DNA of 64,000 nt from Ambrosia x helenae (GCA_030844895.1 CM061229.1:106700975-106764974); one strand, 5' to 3'. Positions 37,293-49,485 are shown, counted from the stretch's first letter. Notes: a model not told the origin generated them from the sequence alone. Numbers and translations: made by a program.

Positions 37293-40200
37293 ATGGATCT
37301 TCAAGCCAAAGCTACACACAATTGTCTCCCCTATCTGATTAAAACAGATGACAACACTCCATTTCATTCCACCATCGACATTTTCCTTAACTCCAAATAC
37401 TTACCCATCCTAACCGCTAACGCCCCCATTTATCTTGATACACTCCAAGAATTTTGGTTGAATGCTGAGTTTCTACTACAAGACAAAAAGCCTACTTCCA
37501 TTATTTCCAAAATTGGAGAAACCAGTATCGTCATTACCCCTGAAACCATATCCACAACCTTCACACTGAATGACCTGGCAGGTAAGGATTCCTTTACTAA
37601 AACAGAGCTTCACACTGAGTTCCAAGAAAGAGGGTATGATGGTCAGATGACTGGATCAACTCTCTTCAAAAAGTTTTTTCCTCCAGTCATGAAATTTTTC
37701 TTCCATACTCTTCTTCTTTGTGTCTCTGCTAAGTCCACATCCTTTAATGAAATCCCATTAAGGATGCAATATCTGGGTTATGCCATGTTGTCAAACACTT
37801 CAATCTTTCCCAAGGATTGTTCATGGACTTGGTATCAAATGTGAAAGCAGTCAAGTCTGGGTCCAACAATGCTTTTCTTATTTACCCAAGAATTCTTAGT
37901 GTAATCTTACAAAAGGTCTTACCAGAAAAAGTTTTCAAAAAGGGTGAGGCTATGCAAATGAAAAGCTTAACTGATGAAACTTTCACAAGAATGCTGGGTG
38001 GAAGCACCCAAGAAAAAGTGTCTAAAGTGTCAAAAGTTTCTAAAACACAAACAAAGAGGACAAAGGCAACAACTGTTGTCAAAACCTCTGTTGTTGAGCC
38101 CACTGCTCCTGGTGATCATGGCACTACATCCAGTGCAGTGAAACCCACACCAGCCACTTCCAAAAAGAAACATCCATCCACAAAACCCACCACTCAACCA
38201 CAAATGAGGCTTCTGGATGTTGAGGTACCAGAAGAAACCTCTGTTGCACAACAAATGCAACCTGAAACCACTGTTGTTACTTCCTCACAACAGTTGGACA
38301 TACCTCCACCTGACCAAACTCCTCATGAATCCTCTCAAAAGGATCATGTTGTAAGCCAAGGGGACACACATCATGATACATTTGAGTCACTTGACCAAAT
38401 GTTCACAAGCCCCTCTCCCAGGGCTAATTCTCTTGTTACTCCTCCACCCTCACCCTCACCATCACATGTCCCACAAACAATGCAACCTCTGTTTGAAGCA
38501 ATTGACAAATCTCAGGAAGATCCCAGTTCCTCTCTTCCACCTGTCACTGAGAGTATACTCCAACAAGTGACTGGTCCTGAGAATATACAATCTGCTATCC
38601 CACAAACAGAAGAGGAGGTTACACCACCTGAGTTCAATGAAACTCTAGGTGAGTTTTCAAGTGGAGCAGCCACTACTGATGTAGAGACCACTGTCTCACA
38701 TCAGGACAGTGATTACATAGCTAAGACTCCCTTGAAGGCAACAACTGTTGAAGCCACTATAGTGTCTTCAAAAACAGTTGGAAGTCCCCAATACCAAGAC
38801 AAAGGGGCATCTGATTCACCTATTAGGCCTGAATCAGGTAGAACTACCACTGGTAGGGACTCAGATGATCCTATTAATTTAGGAGATGGGTCAAAATACC
38901 AAGAATTGACGGACAGAGTTTCTGTCATTGAAACCTCTGTTGCTGACATCAAATCTGATGTCAAGATTATACTGAGCTCAATTGCAGATCTTTCCAAGAG
39001 TCAACCATCCACAGCTGATATAGCCAGTGAGTTATGGAAATCAGTTTCCCCCATCATCATAGCTCACAGAAAACTGGCTGATCAGACACATGAAACTTAC
39101 ATGGCTGAGATCAGGAATATGGTAGATGCAAGGTACAAAGATACCCATGCTGATATCAAAGCCATCAAGGACCACCTGCTGAAGACTACTGGCTCTGCCC
39201 CTACCACCATCCTCAGGGATGAAAATGATGATGCTTTCACGGCTGATGATGCCAAAAAGGGGGAGAGTGGCAGAGATAGGCTACCAAAACTAGATCCTTT
39301 TGGTTGTCCTCCTTCTCAAAAAGGCCAAGCCAAGTCTGCCAAGAAACCAGAGTCTACCAAATCAGCTCCACAACAACAAGCTCCACATCAACAACAAGCA
39401 ACAACAGCACCACCACAACAACCACCACAACAAACCACTGAGAAGAATAAAGCAGTAGATGACTCTGCAAACATAGAAGTTAAAAAGGCTGCTCAAGAGA
39501 AACAGAAAAGAGCTGACACTTTGGAAGTTAAAGCAGAGTCATTAATTGAACTCAAAAAGAAACAACAAAGGGAAACTGAAGATGTGGGATCCTCTAAAAG
39601 GATGAAAAGACCTGCCAAGCATGTTAGAAAACCACCATCTAAGTTGAACACCTCTGTTGATAAAACCACTGCTACTGAAACCACTGCCACCCAAAACACT
39701 GAAACTACTCAAAACACTGCTACCCAAACCACTGCACCCAAACCAACAAACACACCCAAAACAACAAACACACCTGAACATACAACCACCAAACATACAT
39801 CACCAGCTAAATCCCAAACATCTGCTGGACCTACTAAAAGGCCAACAGATGTTAATCCAACCACTGCTACCAAATCACCATCACCAAAAATCATGTACAC
39901 AAGGAAGAGAAAATCAACCTTTGTTGTACATGATGAAAACATACACACATCACCAACCACCATTTCAACTGCCCAATCCACTCCTCCCATCACAGCTATT
40001 CCAATCACATCATTCTCACCACACACATCCAAGTTCAGATCCCATAGACCACCACCAACCATTACACCATTGGTTGTTCAGTATCCCCTTGAACTTGATC
40101 TACTCAAGGGGGAAATACAATCCTTCTACAATACTGAACAGCCATCAGAAAGATCCTTCCCATCTCTCCCAAACTTCCCTGTACCCCTCAACCTTGATAA

Positions 40201-41248
40201 ATATCTGAAATACAAGGGTGAACAGGTGGATGCCATCATTAAGGAGAAATGCAAAGGGAAGGATGACAGGACTGCTCAGGGCATCCATTCAGCAGAGCTT
40301 AGCAAACTCAGAAGGATTGAAGATTTTGCTAAGACCCTGAGCAATTCCATGTCCTCCATGCCTCTCAGTGTAGATTTGGAAAAGGAGGTAAGGGAATCTC
40401 TTCTTGAACAGATAATGGCAACCAAGCCTTACAAAGCAAACAAAAAGCAGTTCAATGGTTGGACTACTCATGCTTTGAGAGAAGAACTACTCAGGATTGA
40501 AGAAATGGCCAAAGACCCCAAGGCTAAAGTCTCTACTCCTAACTTTGGCAAAGGCAGAGACCCAGTCAGAGCCTTGAAATTCAAAAGGATGAGGCAGGAG
40601 ATTGTAGCTGCAAACTATGGGGAGATGAGGTCAGTTTCCAGATGGTCAGAGTTAAGGCTGGTTGAAACTTACAAAAGTCTGGAAGAAAATAGGAAGAAGG
40701 ATCCCAGCCTACCAAGGAAACCAATTTACACTGATGAACCAATGATGAAGAGACCCCAACAGACCTTTAACTTGGACAGCTTACTTGAAACCTCTGACCT
40801 CACAACTGCTGCAAGAAGACAGTTCAAGAAGCAGAAGGAGATGTCTGAGGAAGATCAAAGAAAGTTTGCTGATACATTCATCAAGGAAGGGCTCTTCAAT
40901 CAAATACACTATTTCTCTGATCCTACAACAGAGAAGCTCAGAGAGCTCATTGGAAGACCTCCTTCACCCAACTCATCAAGAATAAAAGTTCATCTCAGCA
41001 AATCCACTGACTCAAAAATTCTAAAGTGGAAAGTCAACAAAGACAACCACGAATTGACATTGCTCAGGTCAGATGGAAGGGTTCAGAAGATCAGCATGGA
41101 TGATGCTTATAGCCTATGTGCAGAAGATCACCAAACATTGCTAAATCTGGACCTAGAAAGAGATGAAGAAGACTTATTTGCTCTGAACTTTGAATTACAA
41201 TTCAAAGGTCAAATCAGAGAAAGTCTGATGAGGAATAAAGATCAATAA
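37293..41248 (+). pseudogene. Additional ORF of the copia-like element, one frameshift
   Basis: Function unknown. The 37293-37844 frame starts MDLQAKATHNCLPYLI and contains FHSTIDIFLNSKYLPI and EFWLNAEFLL, features of a family I recall from many Asteraceae retroelement proteins (unverified). A one-base shift between about 37760 and 37817 moves the reading to the frame that runs to 41248 (VKAVKSGSNNAFLIYPRIL onwards). The middle (about residues 60-730 of the long frame) is low-complexity, rich in Thr, Pro, Gln and Lys, with a possible coiled coil near DRVSVIETSVADIKSDVK. The last about 350 residues are charged and more regular (KYLKYKGEQVDAIIKEK). No membrane segment is obvious, so an env-like role is not supported. 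The stop is 30 bases before the polypurine tract. Confidence 0.75.
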
Positions 41249-41277
41249 ATAAAGCTGAGTTTTGGCATCATCTGTTC

Positions 41278-41289
41278 TAGGGGGGAGAT
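41278..41289 (+). promoter_or_regulatory. Polypurine tract of the copia-like element
   Basis: TAGGGGGGAGAT directly abuts the 3' LTR, the expected plus-strand primer. Its inverted copy is at about 36665-36676. Confidence 0.88.
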
Positions 41290-41995
41290 TGTTGGGTCTG
41301 CTGACCTGGAGAAGAACAGATGATCAGAAAGCCAAAACATGCTATCAGTTTGATCCTTGAATAAACAGTCCTTACAACTTACTTCTCCCAAAAGACTGCT
41401 GACCCTAACTACTGTTCTATCCAAACAACTGCTCAACAACTGCTGATACAAAGAACTGCTGAGTAAACAACTGATGAAGAACAACTGCTGACCAAAGGTC
41501 TGATGAAGAACAACTGTTGATACAAGTACTGAAGACCAAAGCACTGCTGGAACCAACAGCACTTAGTCTCCAGCAGTGGATACAAGACCATCAGAGTTTA
41601 TCTTCAACAGCTGTTTAATATCAGTGCTTTCAATGTAACAGTAGTTTGTAATAGGCAGATGTTTATGTTTGTTATTCTGTTAGAGGTCACTATCTTAGGT
41701 GACGTCAGCCTAGGTCATCAGTGCTTTGAGTCTGTCTATAAATAGAATAGTGCTTGTACTGTTCTATTACATCACACACACAAACATTCTCTCAGACAAA
41801 CACTGTGTGATCAGGCTGAGGGGGAGTAATTGTACGATTGTAATCTTTTGGATTAATGAAAGCTTTCGATCTGAAAACATTTACTCTCTTGTTTTGATTT
41901 ACAGTTTATTATTCCGCTGCACTTTCATTCTATTTTCTTTTCATTATTACCATATTTAGTTAAACAATCAAAACAAACAAACTCAGATCCTAACC
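41290..41995 (+). repeat. 3' LTR of the copia-like element
   Basis: Direct repeat of 33246-33951. Keeps the repeated AACTGCTGA-type motifs, CRE-like palindrome and TATA box. The last base differs (C for A). Confidence 0.92.
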
Positions 41996-42000
41996 GTAAA

Positions 42001-42297
42001 CATGTGATGGAAGTCCCGGAGCAAGGATCAAGTCGCGATAAGAGCCGAACACACCCGATCACTCATACAAGCTTCCGCACTAGAATCTAAGGAACTCCCG
42101 TTAAAACGCAACATCTTAAAATATGTTTTAACTATTAAAATGTAAAAAAAAAAATTGTGTGAATCAAACATGTATTTGATCTTAGTGGGTTGACCTATAA
42201 AGAAAATTTCAAAGTTTTAATCGGGAGTGGTTTTTAGTTAAGGTCAAAACCCGTAAGATTAAGCAATAATCGCGTGATTTCGGGTTAGGGTCTTACA
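42001..42297 (+). repeat. LARD first LTR, right segment
   Basis: Continues the LTR after the copia insertion and ends GGGTCTTACA. Most of 42001-42241 has no counterpart in the second LTR, which appears to have lost it between two GTAA/TTAA-type short repeats. Confidence 0.88.
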
Positions 42298-43347
42298 AGT
42301 GGTATCAGAGCCACTGGTTTGAGGGATCCGAGTGTCGAGAAGGATACATGGACTCAAACTGTGCGCTCAAGTGTTGAAGGGTGTTCGGTTCTAGGCTTGA
42401 TCAAGGAATCCGGTAAGTAATGCTTGTAATAACATCCGGTTTGATCGGAAATTGTTATAGGTAATCAATAGTGATATCGTGTAGATACACGCTATCTAAA
42501 AATCTATGCTAGGAAATGGTTAGGTACTCATGGGGCCTATCCAAAAGATTGATTCGGGCAACGAAAATCTCGCATAACAAGAATTCTAACATCACTATTG
42601 TAGTGATGCATACTAATACTGAAATGTCATGTTACTAATTAATTGATATTACAAATGTGACAGGGATGATAACATTTTATTTGATCGAGAGAGGATCAAA
42701 TGATTCACCAAACGAGGTTGTAGAGGTTTCGGGAGCACGGCTGATAGCATGCTCACTAAGGACCAAGTCAAGTAACGACTCGGGCTAATGGATCAGTAAC
42801 GAAAGGGAACACGGGAGCAAGTATCAAACAGGTACATGCTCGAAACCATAGTAGGTGCATTAGTATGCAATTATCACCTGAAGAGTGGTAATTGCATATG
42901 CAAGCAATAGGAAAAATGTGAAAGGTGCATAGTTCACGATAATGAACGCTCAATGCACAAACTTAACTTGAACATCGAGACCGGGTTGGGGGTAATCATC
43001 CCAAACTAATGTTTAGAAAGGCGTTGTGATCATACCAATGAGTGTGATCACACAAAGCTTATTAAATTGAAAACACATCGCTTTTTCTTAATGAATAAAG
43101 GTAAAAACCTAACATCGAATAATTTATCAAGGGTTTTACCAAATAAAATAGGGGGCACAAGCATGAGCTAAAAATTTGTTTGCATGGGGTGTGATGCCTT
43201 AATTATAATAAGTCTGTGCGTACCATATGCGAATTACTTACCCTGGCCAGGTAAGTGTTAAACATATGGTACCATGGGTTTCTTATGATTAATACATATA
43301 CAACCTATGTAACAAAGGCTTAGTAAATGTGAGGTGCCGGGGGGATT

Positions 43348-43546
43348 TTGGACGTAGTCCACTGTCTAACACGGCAGGGATGCGATCCATGCAAGACCTC
43401 GAGCGAGGCACCAGCTAGAATACGCTGGGCTAGCAAAGAGGACAACAAACTGGAGCGTTTGGACGTAGTCCACTGTCTAAAACGGCAGGGATGCGAACCA
43501 TGCAAGACCTTGAGCGAGGCACCAGCTTATACGTTGGGCTAGCAAA
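43348..43546 (+). repeat. 111-bp tandem duplication in LARD internal region
   Basis: Two copies beginning TTGGACGTAGTCCACTGTCT (43348 and 43459). Both contain CGGCAGGGATGCGA, CCATGCAAGACCT and GAGCGAGGCACCAGC and end in GGGCTAGCAAA. Confidence 0.9.
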
Positions 43547-43590
43547 ACGGGCAATATACGATTTGAGTTATCCTGGGTTGATACAAAGAT

Positions 43591-43799
43591 TGACTTGAAC
43601 CTTAATCAAGGTCTAGTCATAAATAGATTCAGTTCGGAAATAAACTTGAACCTTAATCAAGGTCGAGTCATAAACAGATTTAGCTTGAAAACAGACTTGA
43701 ACCTTAATCAAGGTTAAGTCATAATTAAACTTGGACTTTTATAGAAGCTTAAATTCGTAAAGAGGGACTTGAACCTTAATCAAGGGTTGAGTCATAATC
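43591..43799 (+). repeat. Four spaced copies of a short hairpin motif
   Basis: ACTTGAACCTTAATCAAGG followed by GTCATAA recurs at about 43592, 43643, 43694 and 43767. The core ACCTT-AATC-AAGGT can fold as a 5-bp stem and 4-base loop. Repeated hairpins in a coding-free element near the leader side could be packaging or dimerisation signals (inference). Confidence 0.8.
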
Positions 43800-44885
43800 A
43801 CATTCGGGTGAGTCGTGAATCTCTAGATTAGGACATAAACAGCGGGATTGAGCCGTGATAAATCAATAATTCTTTCAACCCTCGGGTTAAGGATGAAAAA
43901 GGGTGTAAACTGCAATAACATTAGATTGTATCATTGGTACAATTTAAAGCAAATTATGATAATGGTCGGATTGTGTAGTTATTACAATCTGATGCAAGCC
44001 GTGATAATAAGAGATTAGTCGATACAATACGTTGTAATGACAAATCAACACCAGGTTTTATAAAAAGGAAACCAACCTTAATTTATATTGAGATGGGTAA
44101 TCAGAAAGAGGACTTTTAGAAACTAAGCGTTCTAAATATATATAAACGATTTGAAATCTAAAACTCAAAAGTCTTTAAACGGGTCGGTTGGGGCAATTAC
44201 CACCAATCGAGTTAGCAAAACGGGAACTTGGGTAAACCAAATAAATGGCAAATGCTTAAAATAAGGATTAGCCAAAGAAAGGAAAATGTTAGTGTAAAGC
44301 AAGGTTTGTTTATAACATTATAGCAAACCAAGAAGAAATGAGGGTTGGATTCGGGATGAATCCAAGAAACTAGAAAACGGCTATGTTAAAAAGCCGGTTT
44401 AGTCTTGGAAACCAAGACAAATTACTTGTTAGAAATAGACGCATAGACATGTATGCATATGCATGCTACAATCGAGTATTGCAGCAGATACCCTAAGGTG
44501 CATGATAGTATGGCCCCTTAAACATTACATCATTCGGGATAAAAGTAGACGGGGATAGTCTACGGATCTAGGAAAGACCTATGAAGAACATAAGTAGCTA
44601 AAATGTCGGGTAGGGGGTAAGTATGTAGATATTGCCCCTAGTTAACCAAAATAATAGGATGACTCAAGTCATACTATGAAAGCTAAGGCTTCCATATAAT
44701 AAAAGTTAGAAAGCCGAGTAAAGGGATACAAACAATAAGTATATAGTACTACTCGTTAGACTATAGAATGTCAAGGGATTGAGCGGTGCTCAAAATTGAT
44801 GAGAGACACTAAGGTTCTTTGGTGTAACCAAAGCAACAATACAAGAAAGGTTTCGAGGACGAAACCTCCTTAAGGGGGGTAGACT

Positions 44886-47743
44886 TGTAACACCCCAAAA
44901 CCATTTGTTCGCCTAACTACGCCATTAGGCGTGATTAGCAAAATATAACACAAGACTTAGAGGATAAGAACATAGGTTATAATCTAATATGGAAATAACC
45001 TAGTTAATAATATTATGTTTATAAATGAATAAAAGGTGTTTGAAACTAGCTTAAAAGTTAGTTTTTATACGAAAATGACCTGGTGGGTTAGTTGAGGGGA
45101 TATAGTTGCCAATGTGATGAACTTGATTATTATTAAAAAAAAAAACAATACACACACAAGTGTGTGTTACGAAAATTCATCAGGAGATTCAATCTCCTTT
45201 CACCTACAAACCCTAAACATCAAACCCTTGCTCAAATCCAAGCCAAATCAAGGGGTTTTTCGGTGCATTAGCAAGAAACGAGTCGTCTAAGGCTTACTAA
45301 ACATCAAGGTACCTTTTATTTGGTAGAAATTGATGCTATATTCATTCTTGAACATGGTGTAAATTGAGGGTTTTTACAAAAACGTGGAATTTTGGATTTT
45401 TAGTGGTTACTCTAGCTTTAGGGAACCACAATCAAGTCTAATTCGGTTATGAATTTCATTTTATTTGTGTATTTGATTATACTCATATGATTATGTTAAT
45501 ATGTGAAATTTGGGATTCAACCTCTAGGTTGAAACCACATACATCTAGTAATCATGGTGGTTCTTTGGAGTTGTTATAATGTGAAACATAGTATAATTAT
45601 GCTTTGGATGATGAATTGCCTAACCATCATGAGTAGGGTGGAAGGAGGTAGCATCCATAAGACCTATGGAGTTTAGAAACTAAGTTGTAAATGATGCCTA
45701 CAAGGTGTTTGATGAAACGCCACAATGACCTTGTTTGCAAACTAAGGTGATAACTTAATTGAGTAAAACATGGAAATACTTGCATATGAAATATGAAGTA
45801 CATGCTTAGAGGATAGATCACACCATATGATATTTAGTAGCCTAATGATGATTAGGAAGTTGTATGTGCAATACGTTTGATGACATTGATATGATAAATG
45901 AAGGGATAGTCCCAAACTAGAGACTTTGTCCTATTCTAGTGCACATGATCATGCTAAGGGTAGTTGACTTTTAGAAGTCAAACTGACCCGAGATTTGAAT
46001 ATGATATAATGGTGTGAATAAACTCATGAGATGTGTTGGTTATTGGATATGATGCCTAACTTGATCGATCTTGTGAGTATAGTGAAGGTTTAGTCTTATC
46101 AAGCTAGCTAGGAGCTTGGATGGGATGAACCTAACGAAGCAAATGGATCATGGAACGCATGAGTTGTGGCCAAGGTAAGTGACTTATCTTAAATAAGCCT
46201 CTTAGAAACTAGAAGATCTTGTAAACATTCTTGAATCATGAATTCTTATATCGATTGTAAAGAATGGGTTACTAGCTTGTAATGGGCTAGAATCGCCTAA
46301 ATAAATAAAATTGATAAGTCCGGTTGGGACGCCTAACTAGATAATGGAAAAATCTTTGTGAATGGGTCTAATGAGTTAAAATGTTATTTTCATTAAAACT
46401 CGTGAATAAAACTTGAAGATTGAAGATTGTATGAATAAATAGTTAAACGGGTCAAATGATGTTGTGAGCATCAATTGAACTCGGTACATAATGCTCCTAT
46501 GCTAAGCATTTAGATGTTATAATGTTGACGGGCCGATTGGTGGTGGATCGCCATTTGATCCCGGGCTATTAATGTGTGTGAAATGAGATGTTCACATAGG
46601 TTACTAAATTAAAGGAAAAAAAGAGAACACTTGATGTCAAGGATTCATATGGATGGTTTGATAGGCATGAGAATGGGTCAACACTACCAGGTAAGTCCGT
46701 AGTTAAATAAACGCCTTCGGGCGAAACAATATGGGTGCTAAAGCATCACATGAAGTGAGGGTGCCAAGTAGGTAAGTTAATCCCATAACTATGTCTAATG
46801 CGCGCTAAGGCGCTTAGAATCGACCACATTAGAACAATCTTGAGAAATGTTGAAAATCTAAGTCCGTATGGACTTAGAAGTTTTTAAACAAGTCATTGAG
46901 TCCAAAACAATGGGTTTGAATCAAGAAGAGTCGCCATGAATGGCTAAATCGAAAGATTTGGCTAGGAGGGGCATTTTGGGAAATTATAAAGATTTACTAA
47001 AGGATAAATCTAATAACAAAGTCATAATGAACAAATCGGACAAACACTTTAGTTGATCAAGTGTCTAATGACTTGACAACATAAACTATACGCATTGCGC
47101 GTGGTCGAATGGTGTTTTGCTTCAGTTCAATGTCTAAATGGGTCGATTTGTGTAAAAGTCGCCATAAGCATTCAAAACTAAGAACCGGATCATGGCGACA
47201 TAAACCGGGCAATGATTTCTGTCAAACAAAGGTTTATTTAGTCGGCAAGTCAATACTTAGGCTTCGGGAATCATCAAATGCGGTTGCGACATGATTTCCA
47301 TGCTTAAAAATCACCAAAAAACGATCAGAAGCTTTGCGCGGCCGCGCGCTTAAACTGACCGGCCGCGCGAATAGACCTGCATGTCAGCACGATCTTTAAA
47401 ATTCCATATAAAATCATAGAAAAATCGTTAGGAGGTGTTCGTTATATGCCTGGAAAGCTCTCGGAGCGTAGAACAATTCTCATTTGAAAGTCGAAGTCAG
47501 ATTTTGGGTTTTAGAAGGGGTAAAAGCGATCCGAACAGCTGCTGCGCATAAGTTGTAGCAGTTTGTTCTCCTGATAAAGGGCCGTTTGGCCTGGTTCGTT
47601 CCGTTTCGACGTGTAACGACTATCGTACTAGTTAAATGTTTCATTTGACCACTCACTAACCATTCTTTGTGTAATGGTGCTAGGTAAGGTCAAAACCCGT
47701 AAGATTAAGCAATAATCGCGTGATTTCGGGTTAGGGTCTTACA
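44886..47743 (+). repeat. LARD second LTR
   Basis: Direct repeat of the first LTR, starts TGTAACACCCC, ends TCTTACA. Lacks about 240 bp relative to the first LTR near its end (junction at about 47689). Has the GC-rich GCGCGGCCGCGCGC patch near 47337. Confidence 0.92.
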
Positions 47744-48294
47744 AGTGGTATCAGAGCCACTGGTTTGAGGGATCCGAGTGTCGAGAAGGATACTTGGACT
47801 CAAACTGTGCGCTCAAGTGTTGAAGGGTGTTCGGTTCTAGGCTTGATCAACGAATCCGGTAAGTAATGCTTGTAATAACATCCGGTTTGATCGGAAATTG
47901 TTATAGGTAATCAATAGTTATATCGTGTAGATACACGCTATCTAAAAAGCTATGCTAGGAAATGGTTAGGTACTCATGGGGCCTATCCAAAAGATTGATT
48001 TGGGCAACGAAAATCTCGCATAACAAGAATTCTAACATCACTATTGTAGTGATGCATACTAATACTGAAATGTCATGTTACTAATTAATTGATATTACAA
48101 ATGTGACAGGGATGATAACATTTTATTTGATCGAGAGAGGATCAAATGATTCACCAAACGAGGTTGTAGAGGTTTCGGGAGCACGGCTGATAGCATGCTC
48201 ACTAAGGACCAAGTCAAGTAACGACTCGGGCTAATGGATCAGTAACGAAAGGGAACACGGGAGCAAGTATCAAACAGGTACATGCTCGAAACCA
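47744..48294 (+). repeat. Truncated second copy of LARD internal start
   Basis: Begins with the primer site (47746-47757) and follows 42298-42850 with about five differences to ...GCTCGAAACCATA, then diverges. An LTR followed by its own internal start means tandem LTR-internal units, as made by unequal recombination or by an aberrant transposition product. Confidence 0.9.
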
Positions 48295-48296
48295 TA

Positions 48297-48943
48297 TAGT
48301 TGTGTTTTTGAATGGTTTAGTGTTTTTTGAATTTAAAACACATTTTAAATGTATGTATAGTTGTGTTTTTGAATGTGTTACTAATGGTGTATGATGAAAA
48401 TAAAACACACTGGATTATGGAGAAGATGATGATAAAACACACGGGACTGTTTAAAACACAAAGTTGAGAATATGGTGATAAAACACACGGGTATGAACGT
48501 AAAAACACCTTGTTGATGAAGCAACTTACAAGACTATAATAAAACACCAATGTGCATAAAAAAAACCATATTTTTTGCATCAGTAAAACTCCTTATAAAA
48601 ATAACACAAAAGGTGTGTTATTTCCTTCAAACCTTATGGTATACCAGTAAAACACCATGTACTCACATCAGTAAAACACACCAATATGAATGATGTTTTG
48701 GTCGTATATAATTCAGTAAATGAATGATAATGTGCTGAATGTTAATAAAAACTCTATAAAAATTCGTGAGATGTGAAACAAAATCCCTAAGAATGCTCCT
48801 AAATTAAACACGAAATTAATTAGCCATTATCTCCTAAAATAAGATTAGCAATGCAATTTACAATGTTACCCTTCTATATAATAAAATAGGCCGCACTATT
48901 ATTGGTTCTCACACTTCTCACAAAAAATATATATATATATATA
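48297..48943. other. AT-rich intergenic sequence with repeated AAAACAC motifs
   Basis: TATAGTTGTGTTTTTGAATG occurs at 48295 and 48356. GATAAAACACACGG-like strings recur to about 48700. No coding sequence seen. Confidence 0.6.
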
Positions 48944-49105
48944 GGGGAAGGATATTTTCGAAACCCCTTCCACTTAAGAAAACCTTGAAAACCCCCATCT
49001 TAACCCTCCATTCTCTATGATCTATGGTTGTAATTGTTTTTGATTATTTTAATAAAAAAGTTAATACCAACAAGTACAAAAGGGCAAGAATGTCAAAAAA
49101 TTACT

Positions 49106-49230
49106 TTCCTCTCTCCTCTTTCATCTCTTCTCTCTCTCCCTTTTCATCCTCTTTCATCTTTTCTCTCTCCTCTTTCATCTCTTCTCTCTCTCCTATCTCC
49201 TCTCTCCTCTCTCCTATCTCTTCTCTATGT
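49106..49230 (+). repeat. CT-rich low-complexity tract
   Basis: Almost pure pyrimidine, built from CTCTCTCCTCTTTCATCT-like units. Frames through it (Ser/Leu/Phe only) are not genes. Confidence 0.9.
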
Positions 49231-49310
49231 TATTTTATTTACGATTCTAACAGATGTTTTTTTGTTGTTTTTTTAACAGACGTAACAAACATATGTTTTT
49301 GTTCGTTGTA

Positions 49311-49485
49311 AAACATATAATAAGTTATAACCTAACAACAAAAACATATGTTTCACAACTTATCTCACAAAAACATATAATAAATTATACCCCAACAACA
49401 AAAACATATGTTTTCACAAATTTATATCACAAAAAACATATAATAAATTATACCCCACAACAAAAACACATGTTCTCGCAAACCC
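49311..49485. repeat. Three tandem copies of an approximately 60-bp unit
   Basis: Each unit has AAAACATATAATAA, TTATA, CAACAAAAACATATG and a TCACAA-like tail. Starts near 49311, 49370 and 49433. Confidence 0.85.

Larger units (their letters stand above)
33246..41995 (+). mobile_element. Copia-like element without pol, nested in the LARD LTR
   Basis: Direct LTRs 33246-33951 and 41290-41995 (706 bp each, about nine differences by eye, roughly 1.3%), flanked by a target duplication GTAAA (33241-33245 and 41996-42000). The start is TGTTGGG. The 5' LTR ends TAACA while the 3' LTR ends TAACC, a changed terminal base. Between them are a broken copia-type gag, an inverted copy of the 3' end, and a large additional ORF with its own TATA-like box. 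No protease, integrase, RT or RNase H frame is present in 7.3 kb, so the element is non-autonomous. Confidence 0.92.
42298..44885 (+). other. LARD internal region, non-coding
   Basis: Begins with the iMet primer site TGGTATCAGAGC (42300-42311) and ends with a polypurine tract at 44872-44885 (AAGGGGGGTAGACT). No frame of retroelement type is seen in 2.6 kb. Contains the tandem duplication and hairpin repeats listed separately. Confidence 0.85.
30441..48294 (+). mobile_element. Large non-coding LTR element (LARD) with order LTR-internal-LTR-partial internal
   Basis: First LTR 30441-33245 plus 42001-42297 (split by the copia element), internal part 42298-44885, second LTR 44886-47743, then a second, truncated copy of the internal start, 47744 to about 48294. 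LTRs run TGTAACACCCC...GGGTCTTACA. A tRNA-iMet primer site follows each LTR and a polypurine tract precedes the second. The 2.6-kb internal part has no gag or pol frame, so it must depend on another element's proteins. The end GAGGACGAAAC...AAGGGGGGTAGACT is of chromovirus type (family knowledge). TATAG occurs at 30436-30440 and at 48295-48299, but the flank is TA-rich, so this may be chance. Confidence 0.85.

Noticed and set aside
37293..41248. Env-like gene of a retrovirus-like copia element
   Set aside because: Position (between gag/pol and the 3' LTR) would fit, but I see no signal peptide, no transmembrane segment and no glycoprotein-like cysteine pattern; it is a low-complexity, charged protein.
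43591..43799. Spaced short repeats resembling a CRISPR array
   Set aside because: Irregular spacing, eukaryotic retroelement context, no cas genes; repeats are small hairpins of the LARD.
49024..49311. Ser/Leu/Phe-rich frames that look like a membrane protein
   Set aside because: They run through a CT-rich low-complexity tract in a DNA transposon.
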